Source: Acidipila sp. EB88 (GTDB taxonomy: Bacteria > Acidobacteriota > Terriglobia > Terriglobales > Acidobacteriaceae). Taken from it: a DNA stretch of 64,000 nucleotides. A program made the position numbers and the translations under genes. The stretch spans positions 3,410,001 to 3,474,000 of the forward strand of contig NZ_QWEV01000005.1 of assembly GCF_003858395.1 (NCBI RefSeq), read 5' to 3'. Under the pieces are notes generated by a model. It did not search any database. It was not told where the DNA came from and was given only the letters and a program-made list of their open reading frames with translations. How positions within the stretch are numbered: the first letter of the stretch is position 1; each line of letters starts with the position of its first letter. This document shows, piece after piece, positions 16,505-24,819 of the stretch.

Positions 16505-16795
16505 ACTGTCCCCGCCCTTGGCCGCCCCGTGAGTACCTCGGGAACCCGGGTGGTTGCCAATAGTTGCCGGGATGGACACCACGTTCCCAGCCCCAAACAG
16601 ATTGAGTGCCCAGAGCACGCAAAGGCGCTCTACGACTGGCGCTAACCCGTTTTCTAGTTGGTTTTCATTTTTTAAAATATGCAGGGATGGAAGTTTGGCT
16701 AATGCGTCGGTCCATGGATGGTTTAGTGCTGGCTTTTCTGGGTACCCCCGGGAGGGGTTGTGCGGGCAGGCAGCCATTGCTTCCGGGCACGTGAC
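16505..16795 (+). repeat. Intergenic repeat, modules B and C (plus)
   Basis: B core GAGTACCTCGGGAACCCGGG then TGGTTGCCAATAGTTGCCGG (a short duplication of the GTTGCC step). Module C follows in full, ending GGCAGCCATTGCTTCCGGGC. It lies between divergent genes. Confidence 0.9.
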
Positions 16796-16873
16796 TTCTC
16801 GAGGAATGCCCCGAGGTCTGATATGTTCGCTGGTGGGCCACCGGGGGTTCTAGCGATGCTAACCGCAAATCGA

Positions 16874-17341
16874 ATGGGTCTCCAGCTAGTGATATTGCTA
16901 CTGGGGAGCGTTTTGGTCTCCCCGCTCATCGCGCAGCAATCCGGAGCACAGCAGGGGCCTGACATTGTCTGGACGTGGTCTGCGCAATGTGACACGAAGC
17001 AGAAACTCAGGGTCACAGTCCACCTCCAAAGCAAGCTTCTTTATGCAGGACTCCTTCCCATCTGCCGTGGCAGCCGTGACGCAGAGAATGGAGGGGCAGA
17101 ATTTCATTTCTCCAGTAGTCAAGTTTTCGGCGGCCAATACCGGGCGCGAATAGGAGGTTCTATCGAAGGTGACATCTGGCAGGCCGGAGGCGAGAAGGAT
17201 GCTCTTGTGTTGGGCATTTCCTTGACCACTAAGAAGCAGATCCTGCTGAACACTCTGCATATAGCAAGCCCTGACAAGAAAACGTTCGCTAAGCTGGACA
17301 AGGGGCTATACATCACAACTACCCCCGTGATCACTCGCTAG
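16874..17341 (+). CDS. Secreted hypothetical protein
   Basis: 155 residues from MGLQLVILLLGSVLVSPLIA, a signal peptide cut near QQ. Earlier starts (ATG at 16856 or 16823) would add repeat-derived residues. The mature part is a compact beta-rich domain with Cys at CDTKQ and ICRGS, perhaps a disulfide (SAQCDTKQKLRVTVHLQ, GAEFHFSSSQVFGGQYRARI). It ends LDKGLYITTTPVITR. No family recognised. A repeat precedes it. Confidence 0.6.
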   Translation: MGLQLVILLLGSVLVSPLIAQQSGAQQGPDIVWTWSAQCDTKQKLRVTVHLQSKLLYAGLLPICRGSRDAENGGAEFHFSSSQVFGGQYRARIGGSIEGDIWQAGGEKDALVLGISLTTKKQILLNTLHIASPDKKTFAKLDKGLYITTTPVITR

Positions 17342-17390
17342 CCCACTTGGTGGAAACTGGCAAGAGGCACGGGCCTATGTCGATGCATCA

Positions 17391-17852
17391 TTACGAGCCA
17401 AAACCTACAACGTTGCGACTTAATTCAATCCAAGTTTTCGGACGGATGTTGACTCTGCGACGAGGATGCTTCGGATCAACTACTATGACGTAGAAGCTTT
17501 TAAGCCGCCCTTCCGATTCATGGAGCAGTACGTTTACGATCAAGTGATCAGCGGTTTCTATCCAGAGCTGCGCGTACGAATTCATAACTGCAGCCGCATG
17601 AGGATTCTCAGCTGCAGGGGCGTCAAGAACGACGAGAAAGCCTTCTGGGTTTGGCTCTACCCGAGCAACGGAAGTTTTACTGATGTCGGCATTCTCCCAA
17701 CCAACGCTGGCCTTAAGCATCACTTTTACCCAGTCATTCTCGATTTCAGAAAGCAGGCGAGGGCCAAGCCCTTGCTCTTGCTTAATGGGAGGAGTTGACG
17801 TGCGCCGCTTGAGAGCACGCAGCAAATGCCCTTTGATCTTAGATAGAACCAT
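17391..17852 (-). CDS. Hypothetical soluble protein
   Basis: 153 residues with no signal or membrane helix. After a basic N-terminal segment (KGHLLRALKRRTST) comes an acidic helix (LLSEIENDWVKVMLKASV) and a beta-rich C-terminal half (LWIETADHLIVNVLLHESEG, LKSFYVIVVDPKHPRRRVNI). The pattern resembles small cytoplasmic immunity-type or DUF proteins, but no name can be given. The start could be slightly downstream. Confidence 0.6.
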   Translation of the reverse strand: MVLSKIKGHLLRALKRRTSTPPIKQEQGLGPRLLSEIENDWVKVMLKASVGWENADISKTSVARVEPNPEGFLVVLDAPAAENPHAAAVMNSYAQLWIETADHLIVNVLLHESEGRLKSFYVIVVDPKHPRRRVNIRPKTWIELSRNVVGFGS

Positions 17853-17894
17853 GACTGATGACAGAATATTGCTATCGACGCGCGTTTGCTGCTG

Positions 17895-18285
17895 GAAAAC
17901 GGCATTTTCGGCAACATGCTGCTAGTCCCTTCTGCCAAGGGTGCCGAGTCGCTTCACTTGGTAGCGGTATAACGGTCAGAGCGCAAAGGCGAGCATCCTG
18001 TAGCCAGCGTCGACCTGGGCGCCTCGGGAGTACCTCGGGAACCCGGGTGGTTGCCGGATCGAACTCCACGTTCCCAACCCAAACAGATTGAGTGTCCAGA
18101 GCACGCACAGGCGCTCTACGACTGGCGCTAACCCGTTTTGTGGCCGGTTTTCATTTTTGAAATTATGCAGGGATGGGAGTTTGGCGAGTGCGTCGGTCCA
18201 TTGATGGCGCAGTGCTGGCTTTTCTGGGTACCCCTGGCTCGGAAAGCTTTTTGCGAGCTGGGCAGCCATTGTTTCCGGGAACCCT
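17895..18285 (+). repeat. Intergenic repeat, modules A, B and C (plus), near complete
   Basis: Starts AAAACGGCATTTTCGGCAAC, then TGCCAAGGGTGCCGAGTCGC, the B core GAGTACCTCGGGAACCCGGG, and the whole of module C to GGCAGCCATTGTTTCCGGGA. One of two near full-length copies; the A module's 3' part is shortened. Confidence 0.9.
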
Positions 18286-18340
18286 GACTTTCCGGAAAAT
18301 AGCCACTTCGAGAGTTGGGTATCAGCTCAGCGCATTGCGA

Positions 18341-18922
18341 TCAGAACGAACAGACGTAGTAGTGGCTCACGAGACGCTTGACCTTGCCCGCACATTCTTC
18401 GCCGAAGCCATCCTCGGAGCTTGATGGATGTGTGTGCTTAGACATAGGTAGTGCAATCTCATCCGTTACGTCATGAATGAGAAAAGTGTTCGCACCGGCT
18501 AGGCCAACTGACCAATCATAGACAATGAAGTCGCTCCCGTGTGACGAAGAGTAGCCAAGCTGACCGACCCCAAATTCCGCTGCGAGGCCAAGATGTGCGA
18601 ACTCCGCGGCTCGGACCATCGGCGACCAGAGTATGAGAGGAAGCAGGACAATCAGAGATATAGAGGCACCCGTTCGCGGACGTTTCTTAGCAACAAGAAA
18701 AATAGTCAACCCTAGAATGATGATCGAGCCTGCAGCAAAACTTAGCGCGGCAATCGGGATCAAATAGAAGCTGACTTTTCCGGGAAGCTGGCAGATAACG
18801 GCTAATGCGGCAACCGTCGCGAGCGACACAAGCCCAAACCTTGGTGACCATCGGTCCACCCTTGTCACACCGTCTCCTAAGGTCACGAAGCTACTATATC
18901 CCTGAAATGCAGGCGTGAACAT
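18341..18922 (-). CDS. Membrane protein, unknown function
   Basis: 193 residues from MFTPAFQGYSS. The 21 codons upstream are repeat-derived (the recurring MAEGT...MLPK translation) and are excluded. Three membrane helices lie at about 34-50, 53-78 and 88-106 (LVSLATVAALAVICQL, LIPIAALSFAAGSIIILGL, ASISLIVLLPLILW). A C-terminal soluble part has SSSHGSDFIVYDWSVGL and a CAGKVKRLVSHYYVCSF end. No family recognised. Confidence 0.55.
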   Translation of the reverse strand: MFTPAFQGYSSFVTLGDGVTRVDRWSPRFGLVSLATVAALAVICQLPGKVSFYLIPIAALSFAAGSIIILGLTIFLVAKKRPRTGASISLIVLLPLILWSPMVRAAEFAHLGLAAEFGVGQLGYSSSHGSDFIVYDWSVGLAGANTFLIHDVTDEIALPMSKHTHPSSSEDGFGEECAGKVKRLVSHYYVCSF

Positions 18923-18939
18923 ATCTAGAGCAGACGTTC

Positions 18940-19235
18940 GCGCAAACGGCGGTTTCGGCAACATGCTCCTAGTCCCTTCTGCCAAGGGTGCCGAGTCGCT
19001 TCACCTGGTAGCGGTACAGCAGGCAGAGTGCGAGGGCCACGAGTCCGCAAACAGGGTGAATGCCGGAAAGCTTGCCAAATACGTCCACTGTGCCCCACTT
19101 TGGCCGCCCCGGAGTACCTCGGGAACCTGGGTGGGCCGTATGGATGCCACGTTCCAACCCAAATAGATTGAGTGTCCAGAGCATGCAAAGGGGCTCCACG
19201 ACTGGTGCTAACGCGCTTTCCGGCTGGGTCCTCGG
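18940..19235 (+). repeat. Intergenic repeat, modules A and B and start of C (plus)
   Basis: A: CAAACGGCGGTTTCGGCAAC then TTCACCTGGTAGCGGTACAG. B: GGAGTACCTCGGGAACCTGG. C is kept only as far as GACTGGTGCTAACGCGCTTT, then diverges. Confidence 0.85.
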
Positions 19236-19474
19236 TAGAGTTGTCCAACTCGGAGTTGCAGCGGGATAGGGTCGTAGCCGAAAGCTAACCAAGCCCGCGC
19301 TGAGTTTCTCCGGGCAAGATCCCAATGCCCCGAAGGCATGGGTAATGGTCAGCGGTCTAGGTCCAGAAGGTGGAACTATAGCAATCCAAGGTCAGGTTTC
19401 ATAAACCCCGCTTTCGGCTGTCGGAACGCTGGCGGTGACCGGTTGAGCCGTCCGTTCAGGGGGAACAAACCTGG

Positions 19475-19798
19475 CTACTTCCGTCCATTCTTGAGACCGA
19501 CAAAACCTCTACTGAAAACCCAGCCGCCGAACCCACCAGATGCCAGCGCCATGATGGCCCACTCTGCACTCTTAGAATCGAGCAGTTCAGCTATCGAAGT
19601 TGCGGTGATGAAGAACATCGATATGCCGAATACCCAGCACCCAACCCTCTGGACCATCGGAGCTTTGGGATCGCCTTTGAAGAAGAGAACGTCCACTCCT
19701 CGGCTGTTCCGCATAGTATCGGGCCATGCGAAGTTGCGCTGCTCCGCCTCTAGCTCGGAGATCCAGCCATCCTCAGCCTCCTCATCATCGTGTGGCAT
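19475..19798 (-). CDS. Two-helix small membrane protein
   Basis: 107 residues. An acidic N-terminal stretch (MPHDDEEAEDGWISELEAEQ), a basic loop (FFKGDPKAPMVQR), then two membrane helices at about 52-70 (VGCWVFGISMFFITATS) and 78-98 (WAIMALASGGFGGWVFSRGF). It ends GLKNGRK. No family is recognised, but the composition and a clean start are typical of a real protein. Confidence 0.6.
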   Translation of the reverse strand: MPHDDEEAEDGWISELEAEQRNFAWPDTMRNSRGVDVLFFKGDPKAPMVQRVGCWVFGISMFFITATSIAELLDSKSAEWAIMALASGGFGGWVFSRGFVGLKNGRK

Positions 19799-19939
19799 CA
19801 GGTTTCCCCGTCGTATGGATGGAAGTTACCAGTGGCATTGCAGGTTCAGCAATAGAAGAGGAGCTGTTTGTCTCTGAAACGCACGTTCCAGTGAATACAA
19901 ACGTGCCTAGGTCGTCTTAAGCTACTCGAGCGGTGATCC

Positions 19940-20390
19940 GCGCAGCGAGGGCGAGCTCCCTCACCAATGTGCATGCCGGAAGCTTGCTGAACACCCCCTG
20001 TGCCCCAACCTGGCCGCCCTGGAGTACCTCTGCAACCACGATGGTTGCCGGGTAAACACCACGTTCCAGCGAGGGACGCTGATGCGGGTGCACAGTGTGC
20101 GAAGGCTCCGAATGGCCGCCCCTGAGTACCTCCGGTACCTCGGGAACCCGGGTGAGCCGTATGGACGCCCCGTTCCCAGCTCAAGCAGATTGAGTGCCCA
20201 GAGCACGCAAAGGCGCTCCACGACCGGCGCTAAACCAGATTCCGGCAGGTCCCAGCTTTTGAAAATATGCAGCGATGGAAGTATGGCGAATGCGTCGGTC
20301 CATGGATGGCGCAGTGCTGGCTTTTCTGGGTACCCTCCCGGGAGGGTTGTGCGGGCAGGCAGCCATTGTTCCGGGAACAACGACTTTGCG
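19940..20390 (+). repeat. Intergenic repeat, two B cores and one C module (plus)
   Basis: First B copy (CTGGCCGCCCTGGAGTACCT) is followed by CACCACGTTCC, then a second B copy with an internal duplication (GAGTACCTCCGGTACCTCGG), then full module C to GGCAGCCATTGTTCCGGGAA. It looks like one copy inserted into or recombined with another. Confidence 0.85.
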
Positions 20391-20452
20391 GGCGCTTGCC
20401 GAGAAATTGGGCGGTGATCCGCTTAGAGGGACAGGCTGATACGCTGACGTTC

Positions 20453-20842
20453 ATGCAGACGAAGACCATCTATATCCCAATGCTGGACGAGGGCACGGCC
20501 GTTTGGACACCCGTTATCGCACAGCCCATAAGTAGTGCGACATATCGCATCGGGAGCGAGCCGCTCTACCCGGACGACGAGAATTGGGCCTTCAGATCGG
20601 GCCAAGAAGTGACCGTCGAAGAGCACACATTTCAGGACGGAAATTGCGGCCTTGTGGCTGTTGGTCCAGCCGCACACGCTCGATGGGACCTCACGCGGGC
20701 AGAAACCGACATTGTCCAGAACGCACTGAATGAGATTTGCAACGGGATAAGCCTTGGAGATGAATTCGAAACGCGAATAGGTGCGACTGTAGGCGAGGCT
20801 CGCGCTCTGCTTGAGCGTGTTTCAGGTTTGAGACGGCAGTAG
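20453..20842 (+). CDS. Two-part hypothetical protein
   Basis: 129 residues from MQTKTIYIPMLDEGT; the frame upstream is repeat-derived. The N part (about 1-75) reads YIPMLDEGTAVWTPVIAQPI, SEPLYPDDENWAFRSGQEV and LVAVGPA, like small beta-barrel proteins of unknown function common in Terriglobia. The C part (about 82-125) is helical (ETDIVQNALNEICNGISLGD, EFETRIGATVGEARALLERV), resembling another stand-alone small family in which an FETR-like motif recurs. It may be a natural fusion or one made by recombination. No function is assigned. Confidence 0.6.
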   Translation: MQTKTIYIPMLDEGTAVWTPVIAQPISSATYRIGSEPLYPDDENWAFRSGQEVTVEEHTFQDGNCGLVAVGPAAHARWDLTRAETDIVQNALNEICNGISLGDEFETRIGATVGEARALLERVSGLRRQ

Positions 20843-20883
20843 CGTCTGCGCAGCGTTCCAGTAGGCTTGCACTGGATTTGCGC

Positions 20884-21185
20884 CCGCAAAACGGCGTTTT
20901 CGGCAACATGCCGCTAGTCCCTTCTGCCAAGGGTGCCGAGTCGCTTCACCTGGTAGCGGTACAGCAGGCAGAGTGCGAGGGCGATCTCCAAGGTGCATGC
21001 CGGACGCTTGCTGAACACGCCCTTGTGCCCCTACCTGCCCGCCCCTGAGTACCTCAGGAACCTGGGTGGTTGCCGGGATGGACGCCACGTTCCCAGCTCA
21101 AACAGATTGAGTGTCCAGAGCACGCAAAGGTGCTCACGACTGGCGCTGACCCGTTGTTACGGTTGCTCTCAGATTTAAAATATGC
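20884..21185 (+). repeat. Intergenic repeat, modules A and B and partial C (plus)
   Basis: A: GCAAAACGGCGTTTTCGGCA. B: CGCCCCTGAGTACCTCAGGA. C is short, with CAAACAGATTGAGTGTCCAG, then a jump to TTTAAAATATGCA. It starts 42 bases after the preceding stop codon. Confidence 0.85.
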
Positions 21186-21217
21186 ACACGCTAGCCATGG
21201 GGCATAAGGGATAAGAC

Positions 21218-21409
21218 ATGCTACTTAGCATCCACAAGGAAGCTCCTGCTCTAATTATTGACGTGGCTATCGGAATTGTTGGTTTTGTTTTTTCACTCGG
21301 CCGGGGAAAGGCGTCTGGTCGAAGTATGGATGGCGACACCACCATTTGTCTTGCCAAGGTCTGGGCTGGAATTGCCATCCTAGGTATGGCTTTAGCCTTC
21401 GTCGTGTAG
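21218..21409 (+). CDS. Small two-helix membrane protein
   Basis: 63 residues with two hydrophobic helices, at about 10-28 (ALIIDVAIGIVGFVFSLG) and 44-62 (LAKVWAGIAILGMALAFVV), and a basic loop between (GRGKASGRS). Such short hairpins are common in bacterial envelopes. It lies just after a repeat copy. It could be a chance frame, so confidence is modest. Confidence 0.4.
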   Translation: MLLSIHKEAPALIIDVAIGIVGFVFSLGRGKASGRSMDGDTTICLAKVWAGIAILGMALAFVV

Positions 21410-21544
21410 TTCGCTCGATGGCAAGCCGCTCTTTCGCAATTTGGTGCGTCTGGACGAACGCTGCTCCGGCTTTGCAGGAGGAAGACCATTCAGGGACTAA
21501 AGAGACTGCTCGAAGGCCGTTTGTTGACCTTTAGGGATCAGCCA

Positions 21545-21605
21545 GAACGCCCAACATGGCCGCCCCGGAGTACCTCGGGAACCCGGGTGGTTGCCGGGAT
21601 GGGCA
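21545..21605 (+). repeat. Intergenic repeat, module B (plus)
   Basis: CCAACATGGCCGCCCCGGAG then TACCTCGGGAACCCGGGTGG and TTGCCGGGATGGGC, a clean core copy. It is about 10 bases from the stop of the barstar gene. Confidence 0.9.
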
Positions 21606-21615
21606 GTTAGAGTTG

Positions 21616-22149
21616 TTAAAGACTACGGTTGCTCAGAGGCAACTCCCGCGCATTCCAGGATGCTGCATGACCGCCTAAACACTGGAAGCTAAGCAGCGGG
21701 TCGGCAGATTGCACAAGCGTGAGAAATCGCCTTCCAGTCAGCAGAAACTCATGTGAGGCTCTCGATAGGATAACCAGGAGAGCCTCGGCAGGACCGCGTT
21801 GTAAGCCAGGAACCGACCCGCCTGCACCATTCGCAAATTGGTCGTAAGAAGACAGGATGAGTGCTACTCCGCCGTTGAGGGGAACCTCAATTTCAGTAAA
21901 CACGTCACTAAGAGCGTCCAGATTCATCCCGTAGTAGTCGGGAAAGTGAAAGACTGAGAACAGGCTCATGTGCATGTCCTGTTCGGAATTCCATGCTTGG
22001 CAGTCCAGTCGAACAATCCGATAGCCCACTTGCCCTAGCCAGGCGGTGTCCTCGGCAAGGATGTCATGCCTCCGATACAAAGTGATGCCTCCGTCTCGGA
22101 TAGCTCGCAAATCAAACGCACCTTGTTCGCTGCTAAGGAAAATAGCCAT
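21616..22149 (-). CDS. Barstar-family protein (ribonuclease inhibitor-like)
   Basis: 177 residues, longer than classic barstar (about 90). The core at about 40-125 matches the fold: VGYRIVRLDCQAW, then the binding-helix region FSVFHFPDYYGMNLDALSDV, then EVPLNGGVALILSSYDQFAN. In barstar the helix around FPDYYGxNLDAL contacts the RNase active site. N- and C-terminal extensions are unassigned. No RNase of barnase type is visible in the window, so it may be an orphan antitoxin or immunity gene, or control a partner elsewhere. Repeat copies lie at both ends. Confidence 0.8.
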   Translation of the reverse strand: MAIFLSSEQGAFDLRAIRDGGITLYRRHDILAEDTAWLGQVGYRIVRLDCQAWNSEQDMHMSLFSVFHFPDYYGMNLDALSDVFTEIEVPLNGGVALILSSYDQFANGAGGSVPGLQRGPAEALLVILSRASHEFLLTGRRFLTLVQSADPLLSFQCLGGHAASWNARELPLSNRSL

Positions 22150-22199
22150 TTGTGCGCCATTTTACCTGTGCGCAGTTGCGCTCAGGCTCGATGGATGGC

Positions 22200-22410
22200 G
22201 TCGCCCCTAACCTGGCCGCCCTGAGCACCTCAGGAACCCCGGGTGGTTGCCGGATCGGACGCCCCTTCACACCCAGAACAGATTGAGTGTCCAGACCACG
22301 CGAAGGTGCTCCACGACTGGCTCTTAAACTATGCAGGAGCAGGAACTTGGCCGGTGCTTCGGCTCACGGACGATTTCGGGCTGCCTTTTCCGGGTACCCC
22401 GGTAAGTTTT
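22200..22410 (+). repeat. Intergenic repeat, module B and diverged C (plus)
   Basis: CTAACCTGGCCGCCCTGAGC then ACCTCAGGAACCCCGGGTGG. Module C is recognisable (CAGATTGAGTGTCCAGACCA, CTTTTCCGGGTACCCCGG) but more diverged than in other copies. Confidence 0.8.
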
Positions 22411-22445
22411 CATGTGCTGGGCGCTTTGCTGAGAGCCTCTCAGGA

Positions 22446-23270
22446 CTACTTGACCGCCCAGAGGGTCAACGCCTCGAGATCTGGCGCTGCATATTGACTG
22501 CTCTCTTTCCAGTGGCGAGCGATTCGATTGGGAGGCGGCTCGAAGAGAGAAGCGTCGGGAGTTAACGAGATGTGAGCGAGGCCGGATACCGTCTCTTTTC
22601 CTGCTGGATCGCCATCGACTACCCGGAGCACGAGTCGCATCTCGGAAGAAAACCAAACCTCATGAATGGTTTGAGTCGATGAGCTACTACCAGGGACTGC
22701 GTGAATGGTAATGATTCGGGTACCCTTAGCCGGAATGCCTTCAAAATCATGTTCCCCGAGATTTTGGAAACTGACACCCGGCTCAGGGGAATCAGTAGAA
22801 AGAGGTATGGAGATGACTGAGGTGAGCCGCTCAACTTCTGCCATCTGATCACTGGTGAGATCCATCTGAACTATCTGAGTCTTCTCTGCAAACTCCCCCT
22901 CGCCCCAGTGCCACATAGTCGCTATGGATGGATTGAACAAGGACAAAGACCAGCTATCGCAGGGCTTCAATTTGCCAAGTGACGGCACGTCGCACTGCTC
23001 ATCCACCTGACCTGATCCTGAGAGAAAAATGCGGCCACTCTTGTCACGGGCAAGCAGGAGATGATGCAGTTCTCTTGTGATCATGCGGCGACCATTTGGC
23101 TGAACCTCGACTGTGCGGCTGTACTTGATCGCTGAAAATGGATGACCCTGGATGACTGCTGGTGTGGACAGATCATTCTCGGAAGAAGATGTGCGCGGCT
23201 CGGACTGCCCACAAAGAAGGAGCGGGAGACACGCCAGAACAAGAAAAGGTAGCTTGCTTAATTGCAGCAT
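22446..23270 (-). CDS. Secreted hypothetical protein, paralogue of the 11698-12528 gene
   Basis: 274 residues with a signal peptide (MLQLSKLPFLVLACLPLLLC) whose LLCGQ end could also be a lipobox-like site. The body shares the blocks HPFSA.KYSR, EVERLTS, TIHEVW.S.E.RLVL and GDPAG....GL..ISL.P with the gene 10 kb away. Two cysteines (QCDVPS, PCDSWS) are conserved in spacing. The two copies may have arisen by duplication within this repeat-rich stretch. No function is known. Confidence 0.78.
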   Translation of the reverse strand: MLQLSKLPFLVLACLPLLLCGQSEPRTSSSENDLSTPAVIQGHPFSAIKYSRTVEVQPNGRRMITRELHHLLLARDKSGRIFLSGSGQVDEQCDVPSLGKLKPCDSWSLSLFNPSIATMWHWGEGEFAEKTQIVQMDLTSDQMAEVERLTSVISIPLSTDSPEPGVSFQNLGEHDFEGIPAKGTRIITIHAVPGSSSSTQTIHEVWFSSEMRLVLRVVDGDPAGKETVSGLAHISLTPDASLFEPPPNRIARHWKESSQYAAPDLEALTLWAVK

Positions 23271-23384
23271 CGTCGGTTGGTCCAGGGTTTGGGGTCTGTT
23301 TACATGCCTGCACTATCGACACTAGAACTCACATAAAGGTTGCAGTTCAGCAGAGCTTTAGCCGTCGCGCGTGCAATTGCCCAA

Positions 23385-23675
23385 AACGCCACTGTGCCCA
23401 ATTCTGGCCGCCCCTGAGTACCTCGGGAACCCGGGTGGTTGCCGGGATGGACGCCACGTTCCCAGCTCAAACAGATTGAGTGTCCAGAGCACGCAAAGGC
23501 GCTCTACGACTGGCGCTCACCCGATTTCCGGCTGGTTTTCGTTTTTGAGAATATGCAGGGATGGAAGTTTGCCGAATGCGTCGGTTCACTGGTGGCTCAG
23601 TGTTGGCTTTTCTGGGTACCCCTCCCGGGGAGCTTTTTGCGAGCTGGGCAGCCATTGTTTCCGGGAACGTGACAT
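23385..23675 (+). repeat. Intergenic repeat, modules B and C (plus), reference-quality copy
   Basis: CTGGCCGCCCCTGAGTACCT, CGGGAACCCGGGTGGTTGCC, then CGCCACGTTCCCAGCTCAAA and a complete C module ending GGCAGCCATTGTTTCCGGGA ACGTGAC. This copy shows little damage and is a good query for the family. Confidence 0.92.
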
Positions 23676-23747
23676 GGCGGGAGTTAAGGAGTAGTGACTA
23701 GACTGGGATCTCATACAGAAGTTGTGTTCAGGAGTGAAGTCCTCGGG

Positions 23748-24365
23748 ATGGGGTCAGACACTAAAGTAGCGCGGCCAAGCGACGGAGAGTTCCAGATTGA
23801 AATCAACGACCAATCAGTAAACGTCCGTTTGAACGCATCTGTGAAGTCTCCGCGAGGGAGATTCTATTGGACTGCTTTCTTTCTGGCGCTGTGGATAGCA
23901 GGGGTGTGCCTAATCGTTCTTTCAAAGGGCAAGCACGGCGAACCGGGCATGTGGGATGACTTCGCGACAAAGCCCGTCAATTCTTTAGGCTTCATCATCC
24001 CTTTGCTCACAATAGTTGGCTGCTCAGCTCTACTCGTACTCAACAGTTGGCGCTACGTCGTGATGGCGTTCCCTTCGGATGAGACCTTTTATTGTGACCG
24101 GTCAACGCTGACAATCTCGAAAGTGTGCTGGCTAGACATCCATAACAAAGCTTGGCGAGTTCAATCGTATCCAGTCGAGTGGATTACAGGCTTGAAGTAT
24201 CGATCTGTTGCTACAGTTGCTACAGCCTCCAAAGTAGGCGTTGTCTATGGCCTTCGCTTCGAAGCAGGAGGCCGGTCAGAGCGTGTCCTTCCCGGTCTGG
24301 GGACCCAGGACGCCGGCAACATCCTAAAGGCCGTCAAATCGTTAGGGGTGAACACAGACAAATAG
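23748..24365 (+). CDS. Two-helix membrane protein with PH-like C-terminal domain
   Basis: 205 residues from MGSDTKVARPSDGEF. Helices at about 39-58 (FYWTAFFLALWIAGVCLIVL) and 83-103 (LGFIIPLLTIVGCSALLVL). After them a soluble domain reads DETFYCDRSTLTISKV, AWRVQSYPVEWITGLKYRSV and YGLRFEAGGRSERVLPGL, which has the strand order seen in bacterial PH-like (bPH2, YdbS/DUF304) domains after a membrane hairpin. It ends AGNILKAVKSLG, the closing helix. Function unknown; membrane association is likely. Confidence 0.65.
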   Translation: MGSDTKVARPSDGEFQIEINDQSVNVRLNASVKSPRGRFYWTAFFLALWIAGVCLIVLSKGKHGEPGMWDDFATKPVNSLGFIIPLLTIVGCSALLVLNSWRYVVMAFPSDETFYCDRSTLTISKVCWLDIHNKAWRVQSYPVEWITGLKYRSVATVATASKVGVVYGLRFEAGGRSERVLPGLGTQDAGNILKAVKSLGVNTDK

Positions 24366-24395
24366 CCAAATAGCAGAGCCGATGGTCGAACCGAA

Positions 24396-24795
24396 TTAAG
24401 CCCGCAAAACGGCGTTTTCGGTAACCTGCTCCTAGTCTCTTCTGTCATGGGTGCCGAGTCGCTTCACCTGGTAGCGGTCCAGCAGGCAGGGTGCGAGGGC
24501 CACGAGCATCCTGTAGCCAGCCCCACCGTTAGCCGCCCCTGAGTACCTTGGGAACCCGGTTGGTTGCCAAGTAGGGACACCACGTTCCCAGCCCAGACAG
24601 ATTGGGGGCCAGACCATGCAAGGGCGCGCTACGACTGGCGCTAACCCGTTTTCTGGCTGGTTTTCATTTTTGAAAATATGCAAGGATGGAAGTTTGGCTC
24701 ATGCGTTGGTCCTCGGATGACGCAGTGCTGGCTTTCTGGGTACCCTCCCGGGAGCTTTTTTGCGGGCAGGCAGCCATTGTTTCCGGGAATGGCGA
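24396..24795 (+). repeat. Intergenic repeat, modules A, B and C (plus), near complete
   Basis: Starts CCCGCAAAACGGCGTTTTCG about 31 bases after a stop codon, then GGGTGCCGAGTCGCTTCACC, B core CCCTGAGTACCTTGGGAACC and full module C, ending GCAGCCATTGTTTCCGGGAA. An inner 9-base inverted pair CCCGCAAAA / TTTTGCGGG lies near the two ends. Confidence 0.9.
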
Positions 24796-24819
24796 TTTTG
24801 CGGGATCTATACTGCCGAA

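Noticed and set aside
24396-24770. Repeat as a MITE with 9-bp terminal inverted repeats (CCCGCAAAA/TTTTGCGGG)
   Set aside because: The right-hand 9-mer is internal: all copies continue another 25-30 bases, and other copies lack it. True ends need comparison of empty sites.
2675-24795. Integron-type cassette array with attC sites
   Set aside because: The gene-repeat alternation fits, but the RYYYAAC/GTTRRRY core-site pairs of attC were not found in the repeats and no IntI is present. The idea remains only as an analogy.
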